Origin: a virus
Virus record (IMG/VR): IMGVR_UViG_3300033143_001114
Span: 1 to 55,774 of that record
Strand: one strand, 5' to 3'
Length of the DNA: 55,774 nt
Of the stretch, positions 31,296 through 39,215 are shown piece after piece; the stretch's first letter is position 1, and each line of letters opens with the position of its first letter. The notes under the pieces are model-generated. The model had not been told where the DNA came from, searched no databases, and saw only the letters and a program-made list of their open reading frames with translations. The translations under genes and the position numbers were made by a program.

Positions 31296-32447
31296 ATGAA
31301 TTTTCAATGCCCAGAATGTGAAACTGTAATGGAACTTAAGGAAGACAAGCACGTTTGCCCTAATGCAGATTGCGGTCACGAAGTTACACTTGCAGAAGCT
31401 AACGAATTATTTGAAGATGGTAAAATCATTGGTCTTGTAGAAGACAGTGAAATTGATGAAATCCTTGAAACTTTGAAAGAAGCTAAGAAAACTTCTAAGA
31501 AGGAAGAAGAGGATGAAGATGAAGAAGATAAAGACGACGACGACGACAAAATGAAGAAAGAAGGTAAAAAGTCATCTAAGAAAGAAGAAGAAGATGATGA
31601 AGATGAAGACGACGACGACGACGACAAAATGAAGAAAGAAGGCAAGAAAACTGCCAAGAAAGAAGAAGACGACGAAGACGAAGATGATGAAGAAGATAAA
31701 GACGTGAAAGAAGAGTCTTTTGATATTGATTCACTTGATCTTGATATGTCAGAAGACGTTGCGGCTATGTTCAATGGTGAAGACTTGTCAGAAGCATTTC
31801 AATCAAAAGCATCTACAATCTTTGAAGCGGCTGTAAAAGCTAAAGTAAAAGACGTTGCTAAGGTACTTGGAGAGCAAAAGGTTGCTGCAATTAAAAAGGC
31901 AGTAGACGCTAACAAGACTGAGATGGAAGAAAGCTTGAATGATTACTTAGATTATGCCATTAAAGAATGGGTAGAAAAGAACCAAGTTGCACTTGAGTCT
32001 AAGACCCGTACTGAAATGACAGATAAATTCATGGAAGGGCTTGCTTCATTGTTCAAAGAACATTATGTTGATATCCCTGCTGACCGCTTTGATGTATTGG
32101 AAGCAATGGCAGAAGAACTTGCTGACACTAAGGAAAAGTTGGATGAGCAGATCACTAAAAATGTTGATGCTAACAAGAGCTTGAACGAAGCAACTTCAAA
32201 AGAAATCGTTTCAGAGATTGCTGAAGGATTAGCTGATACTGAAAAGGAAAAGTTGGAAAAATTAGCGGAAAATGTAAGCTTTGAAGATGAAAGCAAATTC
32301 CGTGAGGAAATCAAGACATTAAGAGAAAGCTACTTTAACAAGGGCTCATCTAGTGACGATGATGATGATAGAGGGAGCGCAGGTGGACTTACTGAGGAAA
32401 ATGATTTAGTCTCAAGCGTGTTAAAACACTTAGGTAAGAAAGATTAA
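31296..32447 (+). CDS. 22: Scaffold/prohead core protein, T4 gp22-like, with N-terminal zinc ribbon
   Basis: 383 residues. Residues ~4-30 are a zinc-ribbon-like motif (CPEC ... CPNADCGH), unusual for T4-type gp22. Residues ~65-145 are tandem acidic/basic repeats (EEEDEDEEDKDDDDDKMKKEGKK). The C-terminal ~200 residues are helical and contain 'DYLDYAIKEWVEKNQVALESKTRTEM', 'FMEGLASLFKEHYVDIP' and 'SYFNKGSS', the recognisable gp22 core. It builds the inner scaffold and is later digested by gp21. Synteny is exact. Confidence 0.85.
   Translation: MNFQCPECETVMELKEDKHVCPNADCGHEVTLAEANELFEDGKIIGLVEDSEIDEILETLKEAKKTSKKEEEDEDEEDKDDDDDKMKKEGKKSSKKEEEDDEDEDDDDDDKMKKEGKKTAKKEEDDEDEDDEEDKDVKEESFDIDSLDLDMSEDVAAMFNGEDLSEAFQSKASTIFEAAVKAKVKDVAKVLGEQKVAAIKKAVDANKTEMEESLNDYLDYAIKEWVEKNQVALESKTRTEMTDKFMEGLASLFKEHYVDIPADRFDVLEAMAEELADTKEKLDEQITKNVDANKSLNEATSKEIVSEIAEGLADTEKEKLEKLAENVSFEDESKFREEIKTLRESYFNKGSSSDDDDDRGSAGGLTEENDLVSSVLKHLGKKD
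31494..31700 (+). repeat. Acidic/lysine tandem repeat inside gp22
   Basis: Two to three in-frame copies of a unit coding an acidic run, then Lys-Met-Lys-Lys-Glu-Gly-Lys-Lys, then Lys-Lys-Glu-Glu. DNA copies are very alike, so length variation among relatives is likely. Confidence 0.75.
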
Positions 32448-32465
32448 ATTCTAAATCCTTAATAT

Positions 32466-32473
32466 TATAAATA
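32466..32473 (+). promoter_or_regulatory. T4-type late promoter TATAAATA for the capsid gene
   Basis: An exact consensus 60 bases before the capsid start. With the strong terminator after the gene this makes gene 23 a single-gene late unit. Confidence 0.65.
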
Positions 32474-32525
32474 AATACAAATATAACAATATTTACAAAA
32501 GAATACTTGTTTGAGGAGAAACAAA

Positions 32526-33731
32526 ATGCAAGCTATCTTAAATGAAGCAGTAAGAGAAAAGTGGGCTCCTATCATCGAATGTGAAGATGTAGCTCCAATT
32601 AAGAACAGAGAAGTGCGTAATAACACTATTCGAGTTCTTGAAAACCAAGAAAAAGATTTAAAGGAAGCGACTAAAGCTGGCGATATGGATAATTGGGATC
32701 CAGTCCTAATTAGCATGGTTAGACGTTCACAACCTACTTTGATTGCAAACGACCTTGTTGGTGTTCAACCAATGAGCGGACCAACTGGTTTGATCTTTGC
32801 TATCAAGTCATGGTACGGTAAGGTTCCAGGCGTTGGTACAGAAGCTTTGGCAATAACTGAACCAGATTCAGCTTACTCAGGTAAGTATGATACAGTAGAC
32901 GCAGAAGCGTTAGGTACTGCTGAAAATGTTGCTGGTGGAGTTGGTGACCCAGTTGCTGACCCAGTTGTTCAAACTGATCCTTGGAATGAAATGTCATTTG
33001 ACATTACTTCAACAACTGTGGCTGCAAAGACACGCGCATTGAAGGCTAAGTATACAACTGAATTAGCACAAGACTTAAAAGTAATTCATGGTCTTGACGC
33101 TGAAACAGAACTTGCTAACATTTTGAGCGGTGAAATTGTTGCAGAACAAAACCGTGAAATGGTACAAGAAATTAACACACAAGCTATTACAAGCACACAA
33201 GGCCAAGTACCAGGTACTTGGGACGTTGCAGATGCATCAACAGATACTGATGGTCGTTGGGAAATGGAACGTTATAAGAGTTTGATCATGGCTATTAACC
33301 GTGAGTCTAACCAAATTGCGCTTGAAACACGCCGTGGCCGTGGTAACTTCATCATTGCATCTGCTAACGTTGTTAGCGCATTGCAAACAGCTGGACGTTT
33401 TCACTACGCAGGTGGTGATTTAGGTCAGTTGGATGGCGACACTGTTGGTATCACGTTTGCTGGTGTAATGAACGGCATGCATAAAGTTTATATTGATCCT
33501 TATGCTGCAACTGACTATGTAACCGTTGGTTACAAAGGCGCAAACGTATATGACGCTGGTATCTTCTGGGCACCATATGTGCCATTGACAATGGTTAAAG
33601 CCATTGGTGAAGAAGACTTCCAACCACGCATTGGATTTAAGACACGCTACGGCTTGGCTTATAACCCATTCGTATCAGGTAACGTTGGCGAAAACTCATA
33701 TTACCGTAAGCTGCTTGTTACTGGTGTATAA
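32526..33731 (+). CDS. 23: Major capsid protein, T4 gp23-like
   Basis: 401 residues from the ATG preceded by GAGGAGA; a TTG five codons earlier is inside the ribosome site and not used. 'AVREKWAPIIECEDVAPIKNREVRNNTIRVLENQEKD', 'SMVRRSQPTLIANDLVGVQPMSGPTGLIFA', 'LKAKYTTELAQDLKVIHGLDAETELANILSGEI', 'RRGRGNFIIASANVVSAL' and 'GFKTRYGLAYNPF' are definitive. It is much shorter than T4 gp23 (521), lacking the insertion domain. A gp21 site 'LKE|A' at ~47 may give the mature N-terminus. Confidence 0.97.
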   Translation: MQAILNEAVREKWAPIIECEDVAPIKNREVRNNTIRVLENQEKDLKEATKAGDMDNWDPVLISMVRRSQPTLIANDLVGVQPMSGPTGLIFAIKSWYGKVPGVGTEALAITEPDSAYSGKYDTVDAEALGTAENVAGGVGDPVADPVVQTDPWNEMSFDITSTTVAAKTRALKAKYTTELAQDLKVIHGLDAETELANILSGEIVAEQNREMVQEINTQAITSTQGQVPGTWDVADASTDTDGRWEMERYKSLIMAINRESNQIALETRRGRGNFIIASANVVSALQTAGRFHYAGGDLGQLDGDTVGITFAGVMNGMHKVYIDPYAATDYVTVGYKGANVYDAGIFWAPYVPLTMVKAIGEEDFQPRIGFKTRYGLAYNPFVSGNVGENSYYRKLLVTGV

Positions 33732-33770
33732 GAGAAGTACAACAAAACAATAATAATAACGTTGTTTCAA

Positions 33771-33796
33771 AAGTGGCCGAAAGGCCACTTTTTTTG
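33771..33796 (+). terminator. Rho-independent terminator after the capsid gene
   Basis: AAGTGGCC-GAAA-GGCCACTT: an 8-bp stem with a GNRA-type loop, followed by a T-run. The clearest terminator in the window. Confidence 0.9.
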
Positions 33797-33798
33797 GG

Positions 33799-33818
33799 CT
33801 AAATAATCTGACTAAATA
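33799..33818 (+). promoter_or_regulatory. Two CTAAATA late-promoter variants
   Basis: CTAAATA at 33799-33805 and again at 33812-33818, right after a strong terminator and about 40 bases before the next gene. CTAAATA-type boxes are used as late promoters in some marine T4-like phages. Confidence 0.4.
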
Positions 33819-33854
33819 GTACCATAATAATAAACGTTCTAAAAGGATATTGGA

Positions 33855-34307
33855 ATGAAAGCAATATTAAGATTCAGTAGAAAGAGATGGAGCATTGCAA
33901 GCTGGTTTATCAGAGTATTCACTATGTCTAATTATAGTCATGTGGATGTAGTAATGCCTCACACAGAAGGTCAAAGATTATTTGGTGCTTTATTATGGAA
34001 AGGTGTATCATATCACAGAAGTACATATGATCATGAGAAAGATTATTACATTGAATTTGAAAATGAAATACAATACACAAGATTTTTCAAATTCCTTGAA
34101 GATCAAAAAGGAAAGGATTACGATATCATTTCAATTTTTGGTTTCTTCTTTCATAAACGCCAATGGCATGATAAGAACAAATGGTTTTGTTCTGAATTAA
34201 TAGCTGCGGCATCAGAGTATGCTGGCGTAAGGCTTTTGAATTTTCACACAAACAGAGTCACTCCTATTGATTTAATTAAATCTCTAAAGGTGTGGGAGGT
34301 TAAATAA
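33855..34307 (+). CDS. Permuted papain-like (NlpC/P60, YiiX-type) protein
   Basis: 150 residues. The pattern of a permuted NlpC/P60 enzyme is visible: a His in 'SNYSHVDVVMP' (~32-37) and the nucleophile Cys in 'NKWFCSELIAAASEYAG' (~114-126), after a strand 'DYDIISIFGFFF'. Such proteins act on peptide or lipid amide bonds; a cell-wall or membrane target at lysis or entry is possible. No signal peptide. It overlaps the tail gene that follows by one base (TAATG). Predicted to be late because of its upstream boxes. Confidence 0.65.
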   Translation: MKAILRFSRKRWSIASWFIRVFTMSNYSHVDVVMPHTEGQRLFGALLWKGVSYHRSTYDHEKDYYIEFENEIQYTRFFKFLEDQKGKDYDIISIFGFFFHKRQWHDKNKWFCSELIAAASEYAGVRLLNFHTNRVTPIDLIKSLKVWEVK

Positions 34308-34765
34308 TGTCAACTGACAATCTGAACATACAGAATAATTTTGTATTCACATTTGATAAGATCGATGGGGTTGCGTACAATACTCAAAATTTACAGCTTC
34401 CTGCAATAACGTTAGGTGAAACAATTGTCCCTAATAAATCAGTCGATTATTCTGTACCAGGAGACAAGCTTACATTTGATAAGCTGAATATAAGGTTCTT
34501 GGTAGATGAGGATCTTGAGAATTATATGCAACTTTATAAATGGTTAATGGATATGAGAAATCCAGAGACTTGTGAGAGAGCAGATATTTACTCTGATTGT
34601 CAATTGACCATATTAAACAATAATAAAAATGTTCTAAAGAAGTTCACTTTCGTGGACTGCTACCCAATCCTGCTAGATGTGCTTGAATTTGACTATGCAT
34701 CAGACGCAGACGCCCAATCAATATCAGCCACAATTTCTTATACATATTTTAAAGAATCTGCTTGA
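34307..34765 (+). CDS. Tail completion/tube-like protein (gp3 position)
   Basis: 152 residues. 'NFVFTFDKIDGVAYNTQNLQLPAITLGETIVPNK', 'VPGDKLTFDKLNIRFLVDEDLENYMQLYKWLMDMRNP' and 'VDCYPILLDVLEFDYASDADAQSISATISYTYF' are the strands of the gp19-like tube fold. In marine T4-like genomes the gene between 23 and uvsY is usually gene 3 (tail tip completion). I therefore favour gp3, but another tube-like baseplate protein cannot be excluded. Confidence 0.65.
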   Translation: MSTDNLNIQNNFVFTFDKIDGVAYNTQNLQLPAITLGETIVPNKSVDYSVPGDKLTFDKLNIRFLVDEDLENYMQLYKWLMDMRNPETCERADIYSDCQLTILNNNKNVLKKFTFVDCYPILLDVLEFDYASDADAQSISATISYTYFKESA

Positions 34766-34790
34766 TATTAAATCTTAGGTGTGCTATTAT
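34762..34790 (+). promoter_or_regulatory. Sigma70-like promoter before uvsY
   Basis: TTGATA, 17-base spacer, TATTAT with an upstream TGC (extended -10). An inverted repeat AGGTGT/ACACCT (34777-34804) surrounds the -10 box and may be an operator or a small terminator. Confidence 0.5.
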
Positions 34791-34823
34791 AACACTTTAC
34801 ACCTCAGAATAGGATAACAATAA

Positions 34824-35219
34824 ATGAAGCTTAAAGATATCCAGGCAATGGCTGATAAGGATCTTAAAATCAGCCAAGACCAACTACATGAAATATCAAT
34901 GGACGTACCATACCTCCATAACAAATATTATAAACATTTATCAGAAGCGCGCCTTGCTTTGAAACTTATTGAAGCAGGATACAATAAATTATATAAAGAA
35001 AAATATAATTACTTCTCTGTGGATTATAGTATATTATTAGATCGAAAAGAGATACCAATTTATATAGCCGCGGATCCAGATATTGTTCAGGCTGATAATA
35101 AAGTATTCCTCCAAAAAGAAAAAATCAAATACCTCGAAGCTATCATTGATAATATTAGTCGTATATCTTTCAATGTTAGAAATGCAATTGAATTTATTAA
35201 ATTCACACACGGCGAATAA
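34824..35219 (+). CDS. uvsY: Recombination mediator UvsY-like
   Basis: 131 residues (T4 UvsY 137). 'MKLKDIQAMADKDLKISQDQLHEISMDVPYLHNKYYKHLSEARLALKLIEAGYNKLYKEK', then 'YYIAADPDIVQAD'-like and 'LEAIIDNISRISFNVRNAIEFIKF', follow the UvsY pattern. It loads the RecA-like UvsX on gp32-covered DNA. It overlaps uvsW by one base (TAATG), the same pairing as in T4. Confidence 0.85.
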   Translation: MKLKDIQAMADKDLKISQDQLHEISMDVPYLHNKYYKHLSEARLALKLIEAGYNKLYKEKYNYFSVDYSILLDRKEIPIYIAADPDIVQADNKVFLQKEKIKYLEAIIDNISRISFNVRNAIEFIKFTHGE

Positions 35220-36772
35220 TGACAACAATACATCTAAAAAGATTAAATGATGTTCACATGTATGTAGACTGTGATAGGTCTATGGCCTATGAATTGTCAG
35301 ACTTCTTTTCATTTAAAGCACCTGGTTATTTCTTCAACCCATTATATAAGGCGGGAGTGTGGGATGGTGTAATCAGAATATTCAATGCCAACTCTAAAAA
35401 ATTGTATGTTGGTTTAATGGGACATATGGAATACTTCGCCAAGTCTCGTGGATATACTTTAAAGGTTGACGAAGGTATATTGACTGTTGATAAACGAATA
35501 ACGCCTGAGTTCACCAAAGAATTCACAGACAAGTTAAACGCATATGCTCTAGACAAATCAACAAACACATGGGAACAAATCAAAGCAAGAGATTATCAAC
35601 TCTATGCAATATATGATGCTCTGAGGTATAAACGTACAACACTTGTTTCACCTACATCCTCAGGTAAAAGTTTTATTATATACAGCCTTGTTAGATACAT
35701 TCAAACTCAATTAAAGAAAAATAGAAAGGTTTTGATTGTGGTTCCTACAATTGGCCTTGTTTCACAAATGAAGAAAGACTTTGAGGAATACTCATATAAA
35801 AATGGTTGGGACACAGAAGATAATGTTCACTTAATCCACGGTGGCCAGGATAAACACACAGATAAGAATGTAGTTATTTCAACATGGCAATCTATATACA
35901 AGATGGGTCCAAAATACTTTGAACAGTTTGGCGCAATAATTGGGGACGAGTGTCATTTATTTAAAGCCAAATCTCTATCATCTATAATGGACAAGCTAAC
36001 TGACTGCCCTTACCGTGTTGGCTTAACAGGAACATTAGGTTCTAAAACTGTTCATAAGCTTGTGCTTGAAGGTCTCTTTGGTAGATCAAAGAAATACATC
36101 TCAACAAAACAATTAATGGATAGGAAAGAAGTTGCTGACTTGACAATCAAGGCAATCAACTTAATATATCCTGATGAAGAGAAGAAAGCATTAACACAGG
36201 TTGTAAAAATCATCGACGGTGAGGAAGTTAAAAGGAAAGCCACATACCAAGATGAATTAAAATATATTCTAGAGCATAAGAAAAGAAATAATTTTATTAT
36301 CAACCTAACCAAATCACTATCAGCGAACACACTGATATTGTTCTCACGGAACGCTCATGGTGAGTATCTCCGAGACAAGATCACAGAGAATCTGAAAGGT
36401 ACTGGTCGTACTGTCTACTTTGTTAATGGTGGTACATCTAAAGATGACAGGGAACATATTAGATTAATAGTAGAGAAGGAAAAAAATTGTGTCATTGTGG
36501 CATCATACGGAGTATTCTCTACAGGCATTAGTATTAAGAACATTCACAATATAATATTTGGAGCACCTTCTAAATCTGAGTTCAGGGTGTTACAATCAAT
36601 AGGCCGTGGACTGAGAGTATCAGCTTCAAAATTCAAGGTAGTGCTGTGGGATATTGTAGATGACTTATCATGGAAACGCCACAAGAACTATGCACTGAAA
36701 CACTTTTTAGAAAGAATGAAACTGTACACCGCTGAGAAGTTTAAATACGAAATCCATAATGTGAAGCTATAG
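35219..36772 (+). CDS. uvsW: Recombination helicase UvsW-like
   Basis: 517 residues. An N-terminal ~100-residue domain resembles the small UvsW DNA-binding domain. Superfamily 2 motifs follow: Q-type 'ARDYQLYAIYDAL', Walker A 'SPTSSGKSF' (~142-150), 'DECH' box (~242-245), 'LTGTLG' motif III, 'GGTSKDDREHI', 'VASYGVFSTGISIKNIHNIIFG' (motif V) and 'QSIGRGLR' (motif VI). It unwinds branched DNA and R-loops, moving replication from origin- to recombination-dependent mode. Confidence 0.93.
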   Translation: MTTIHLKRLNDVHMYVDCDRSMAYELSDFFSFKAPGYFFNPLYKAGVWDGVIRIFNANSKKLYVGLMGHMEYFAKSRGYTLKVDEGILTVDKRITPEFTKEFTDKLNAYALDKSTNTWEQIKARDYQLYAIYDALRYKRTTLVSPTSSGKSFIIYSLVRYIQTQLKKNRKVLIVVPTIGLVSQMKKDFEEYSYKNGWDTEDNVHLIHGGQDKHTDKNVVISTWQSIYKMGPKYFEQFGAIIGDECHLFKAKSLSSIMDKLTDCPYRVGLTGTLGSKTVHKLVLEGLFGRSKKYISTKQLMDRKEVADLTIKAINLIYPDEEKKALTQVVKIIDGEEVKRKATYQDELKYILEHKKRNNFIINLTKSLSANTLILFSRNAHGEYLRDKITENLKGTGRTVYFVNGGTSKDDREHIRLIVEKEKNCVIVASYGVFSTGISIKNIHNIIFGAPSKSEFRVLQSIGRGLRVSASKFKVVLWDIVDDLSWKRHKNYALKHFLERMKLYTAEKFKYEIHNVKL

Positions 36773-36781
36773 GAGATTAAT

Positions 36782-37225
36782 ATGAGTGACAAAGATGATG
36801 GTTCAGGTAAAGATATGGATGTTGATGATATTGTAAATTTTGAGAGGCGAGATTATTGCTTTATCAAGCTGACAAACAAAACGCAATATTTAGGGAAGGT
36901 TAATATCCAGAAGATTGATGGTGATAGGTTCCTTATGATATATGACCCTATTGAGGTAGATTATGAAATAGATCCTGACTTTGAAGAACCTATGATGTAT
37001 TTCATGAATCCACTATTTGCCACAAAGCAAGAAGTCTTACCACTTGAGATGAAACATATAGAATTTTTTGGTGAGATGAACGACGACTATCATGAACTAT
37101 ATGTCACCCATACAGGATTAGAGATGGATGCCAGTGATATAGATTTAGATAAAAAGGTAGAAGAAGATAAACCAATCAAGAAGAAAGGTAATGTGCTTTA
37201 CTTAGGAAGGGTGAAAAAAGATTAA
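36782..37225 (+). CDS. Conserved small protein, possibly Sm-like
   Basis: 147 residues. 'DYCFIKLTNKTQYLGKVNIQKIDGDRFLMIYDPIEVDYE', 'MNPLFATKQEVLPLEMKHIEFFGEMNDDYHELY' looks like a short beta-barrel of the Sm/LSm kind. The N- and C-termini are acidic and flexible, and the last residues are basic (KKKGNVLYLGRVKKD). A gene of this kind often lies between uvsW and 55 in marine T4-like phages. Function unknown; the fold is inference. Confidence 0.55.
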   Translation: MSDKDDGSGKDMDVDDIVNFERRDYCFIKLTNKTQYLGKVNIQKIDGDRFLMIYDPIEVDYEIDPDFEEPMMYFMNPLFATKQEVLPLEMKHIEFFGEMNDDYHELYVTHTGLEMDASDIDLDKKVEEDKPIKKKGNVLYLGRVKKD

Positions 37226-37352
37226 TATTCTGGACGTATATATATTTTTATGGTTTAGTAGGTTTTATAGATATCGACTCAGGCTGGATGATGTTATAAA
37301 GAAAAAGATGATAAATATGAATCCTACTGAACTTTCCTTAATTACTCAAAAA

Positions 37353-37410
37353 TATCTACTACGAAGTAGATACAATCTAATTGCTACTCCGTAGCAATGG
37401 CCTTCGGCCA
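37353..37410 (+). other. Three tandem perfect hairpins
   Basis: TATCTACT-ACGA-AGTAGATA (37353-37372), ATTGCTAC-TCC-GTAGCAAT (37380-37398) and TGGCC-TTC-GGCCA (37398-37410), the last two sharing one base. An A-rich then T-run follows. It may act as a compound terminator, processing signal or small structured RNA. Confidence 0.65.
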
Positions 37411-37521
37411 AAACAATATTTTTTCAATATATTCCTTTCAAGGTATTGAAGCTTTTTATTATATCACGAATATTTCTTACTGTCAATACCAAAAGAACAA
37501 ATAGATGAAAAGAGTTGTGGT

Positions 37522-37550
37522 TTGTGTTATCATCCATATTATGCTATAAT
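37522..37550 (+). promoter_or_regulatory. Sigma70-like promoter before gene 55
   Basis: TTGTGT, 17-base spacer, TATAAT with TGC just upstream (extended -10). It lies 36 bases before the gp55 start. Confidence 0.65.
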
Positions 37551-37586
37551 AACAGACTAAGAATAACAATCAATCAGGAAACCTTC

Positions 37587-38147
37587 ATGGCTAAAGCAAA
37601 AAAGAAAGAACACTATGTCAACAACGTAGAATTTTACGAAGAGATGGTAGTCTTCAAAAAACTTCTAAAAGATGCTGAAGATGCAGATGAACCAAAACCA
37701 CAAATACCAACCCCAATAGCAGAGAAAATTCTAAAAATCTCAAACAAGCTATCCTTCATGCCGAGGTTCATTAATTATCCCTTCAAGGAGGAGATGATAG
37801 GAGATGCTATTGAAAACTGCATAATGTACATCCACAACTTTGATCCTGAGAAATCAAAAAATCCTTTTGCTTACTTCACACAAATATCTTACTGGGCGTT
37901 TGTACGCAGGATAATGAAAGAGAAGAAACAGTTTCATATTAAAGCCAAGTATGTTCAGAACCTGGATATCCTCCAAAATCTCCAAGAAGTGCAAGATGTT
38001 CAATCACATGATCTAGGTGGTAACTTCGGTAATGATTATACGAAGTTCCTGAGGACTTTTTATGATGTTGACCTTGAAGCTGAAGAACAAAAGAAAATAG
38101 ACAAACAGAATAAAGCCAAAGAAAAGAAAGCAGAGCAGGAAAATTAA
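37587..38147 (+). CDS. 55: Late-promoter sigma factor, T4 gp55-like
   Basis: 186 residues from the ATG preceded by CAGGAAACC; an upstream in-frame ATG at 37515 lies in the promoter and is rejected. The core 'RFINYPFKEEMIGDAIENCIMYIHNFDPEKSKNPFAYFTQISYWAFVRRIM' is the sigma region-2 segment of gp55. It directs host RNA polymerase to TATAAATA late promoters, many of which are seen in this window, with sliding clamp gp45 as activator. Gene 47 starts one base after its stop. Confidence 0.92.
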   Translation: MAKAKKKEHYVNNVEFYEEMVVFKKLLKDAEDADEPKPQIPTPIAEKILKISNKLSFMPRFINYPFKEEMIGDAIENCIMYIHNFDPEKSKNPFAYFTQISYWAFVRRIMKEKKQFHIKAKYVQNLDILQNLQEVQDVQSHDLGGNFGNDYTKFLRTFYDVDLEAEEQKKIDKQNKAKEKKAEQEN

Positions 38148-39215
38148 ATGAAAATAGCTTTACTTGGGGATACCCACTTCGGGGCTAGGGGAGACAGCCA
38201 GGCTTTTCATAAATACTTTTTCAAATTCTATGATGAAGTATTTTTCCCGTACTTAAAAGAAAATAATATAACTGAGGTCATACAGTTAGGTGATCTTATG
38301 GACAGGCGTAAATTTATAAACTACGTTACGCTGTCTGATATGAAGGAAAAATTCATTAACAAGTTTGTTGGTGATTTAAATCTTCATGTCTTGTTAGGAA
38401 ACCATGATGTATATTATAGGAACACAAACAGAGTAAACTCATTAACAGAGTTGTTTGGTAATCTTCACGATGATTATAATATTACAATTGTAGATAAAAA
38501 CATTACAATAGATTTTGATGGGTTGCTGATTGATATAATACCTTGGATCAATAAAGAGACCTATGAGGAATCAATGAAGTTTATAAAGAACTCAACCTCA
38601 ACTACCTGTATGGGTCATTTTGAAATCAAAGGTTTTGAAATGCACAAGGGTATGAAAGCAGGTGGTGGTCTTGGCTTGAATACCTTTAAGCCTTACGACT
38701 ATGTTTATTCAGGACACTTTCACACAAGATCCTCAAATAAAAATGTAACATATGTAGGAACTCCTTATGAATTAACGTGGAGTGACTATGATGATATCCG
38801 TGGGTTCCACATTTTAGATACTGATAATGGTATGGTAGAGTTTATTAAAAATCCTGCCAAGATGCATCATAAAATATTTTATGATGATAAAACTGAAAAT
38901 TATAAAGAACATGATGTTAAAAAATATAAAGGTTCTATTGTAAAAGTTATTATTGTTAATAAAACGAATAACCGTGGTTTTGAGAACTTCATTGAAAGAC
39001 TTTATAATGTAGACATTATCAATATGAATATTGTAGATGTTTCACTTGATTATTCTGAAGATGCTATTGACAGCATTGAGACTGAGGATACATTATCAAT
39101 ATTGTTTAATAGTATAGACAATCTAGAAGATGATAATAGAATGGACCGAGACCAGATGAAGAAGTACGTTAAAGAAATTTACAATGAAGCATTAGAGCAG
39201 GCTCAAGAAAAATGA
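38148..39215 (+). CDS. 47: Recombination endonuclease subunit gp47 (Mre11/SbcD-like)
   Basis: 355 residues. Metallophosphoesterase motifs are all present: 'GDTHFGAR' (~7-14), 'QLGDLMDRR', 'LLGNHDVYY', 'GHFEIKG' and 'SGHFHTRS'. Partner of gp46 in resecting DNA ends for recombination-dependent replication and host DNA breakdown. The C-terminus is helical and acidic. It overlaps gene 46 by 4 bases (ATGA). Confidence 0.94.
   Translation: MKIALLGDTHFGARGDSQAFHKYFFKFYDEVFFPYLKENNITEVIQLGDLMDRRKFINYVTLSDMKEKFINKFVGDLNLHVLLGNHDVYYRNTNRVNSLTELFGNLHDDYNITIVDKNITIDFDGLLIDIIPWINKETYEESMKFIKNSTSTTCMGHFEIKGFEMHKGMKAGGGLGLNTFKPYDYVYSGHFHTRSSNKNVTYVGTPYELTWSDYDDIRGFHILDTDNGMVEFIKNPAKMHHKIFYDDKTENYKEHDVKKYKGSIVKVIIVNKTNNRGFENFIERLYNVDIINMNIVDVSLDYSEDAIDSIETEDTLSILFNSIDNLEDDNRMDRDQMKKYVKEIYNEALEQAQEK

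Larger units (their letters stand above)
37226..37586 (+). other. Noncoding gap with tandem hairpins and a promoter
   Basis: This 361-base gap is the longest without a gene. No convincing frame exists. It holds three adjacent hairpins (37353-37410), a further weak stem TTCAATA/TATTGAA around 37423-37451, and a promoter at 37522-37550. It separates the uvsY-uvsW unit from the gp55-47-46 unit. Confidence 0.7.
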
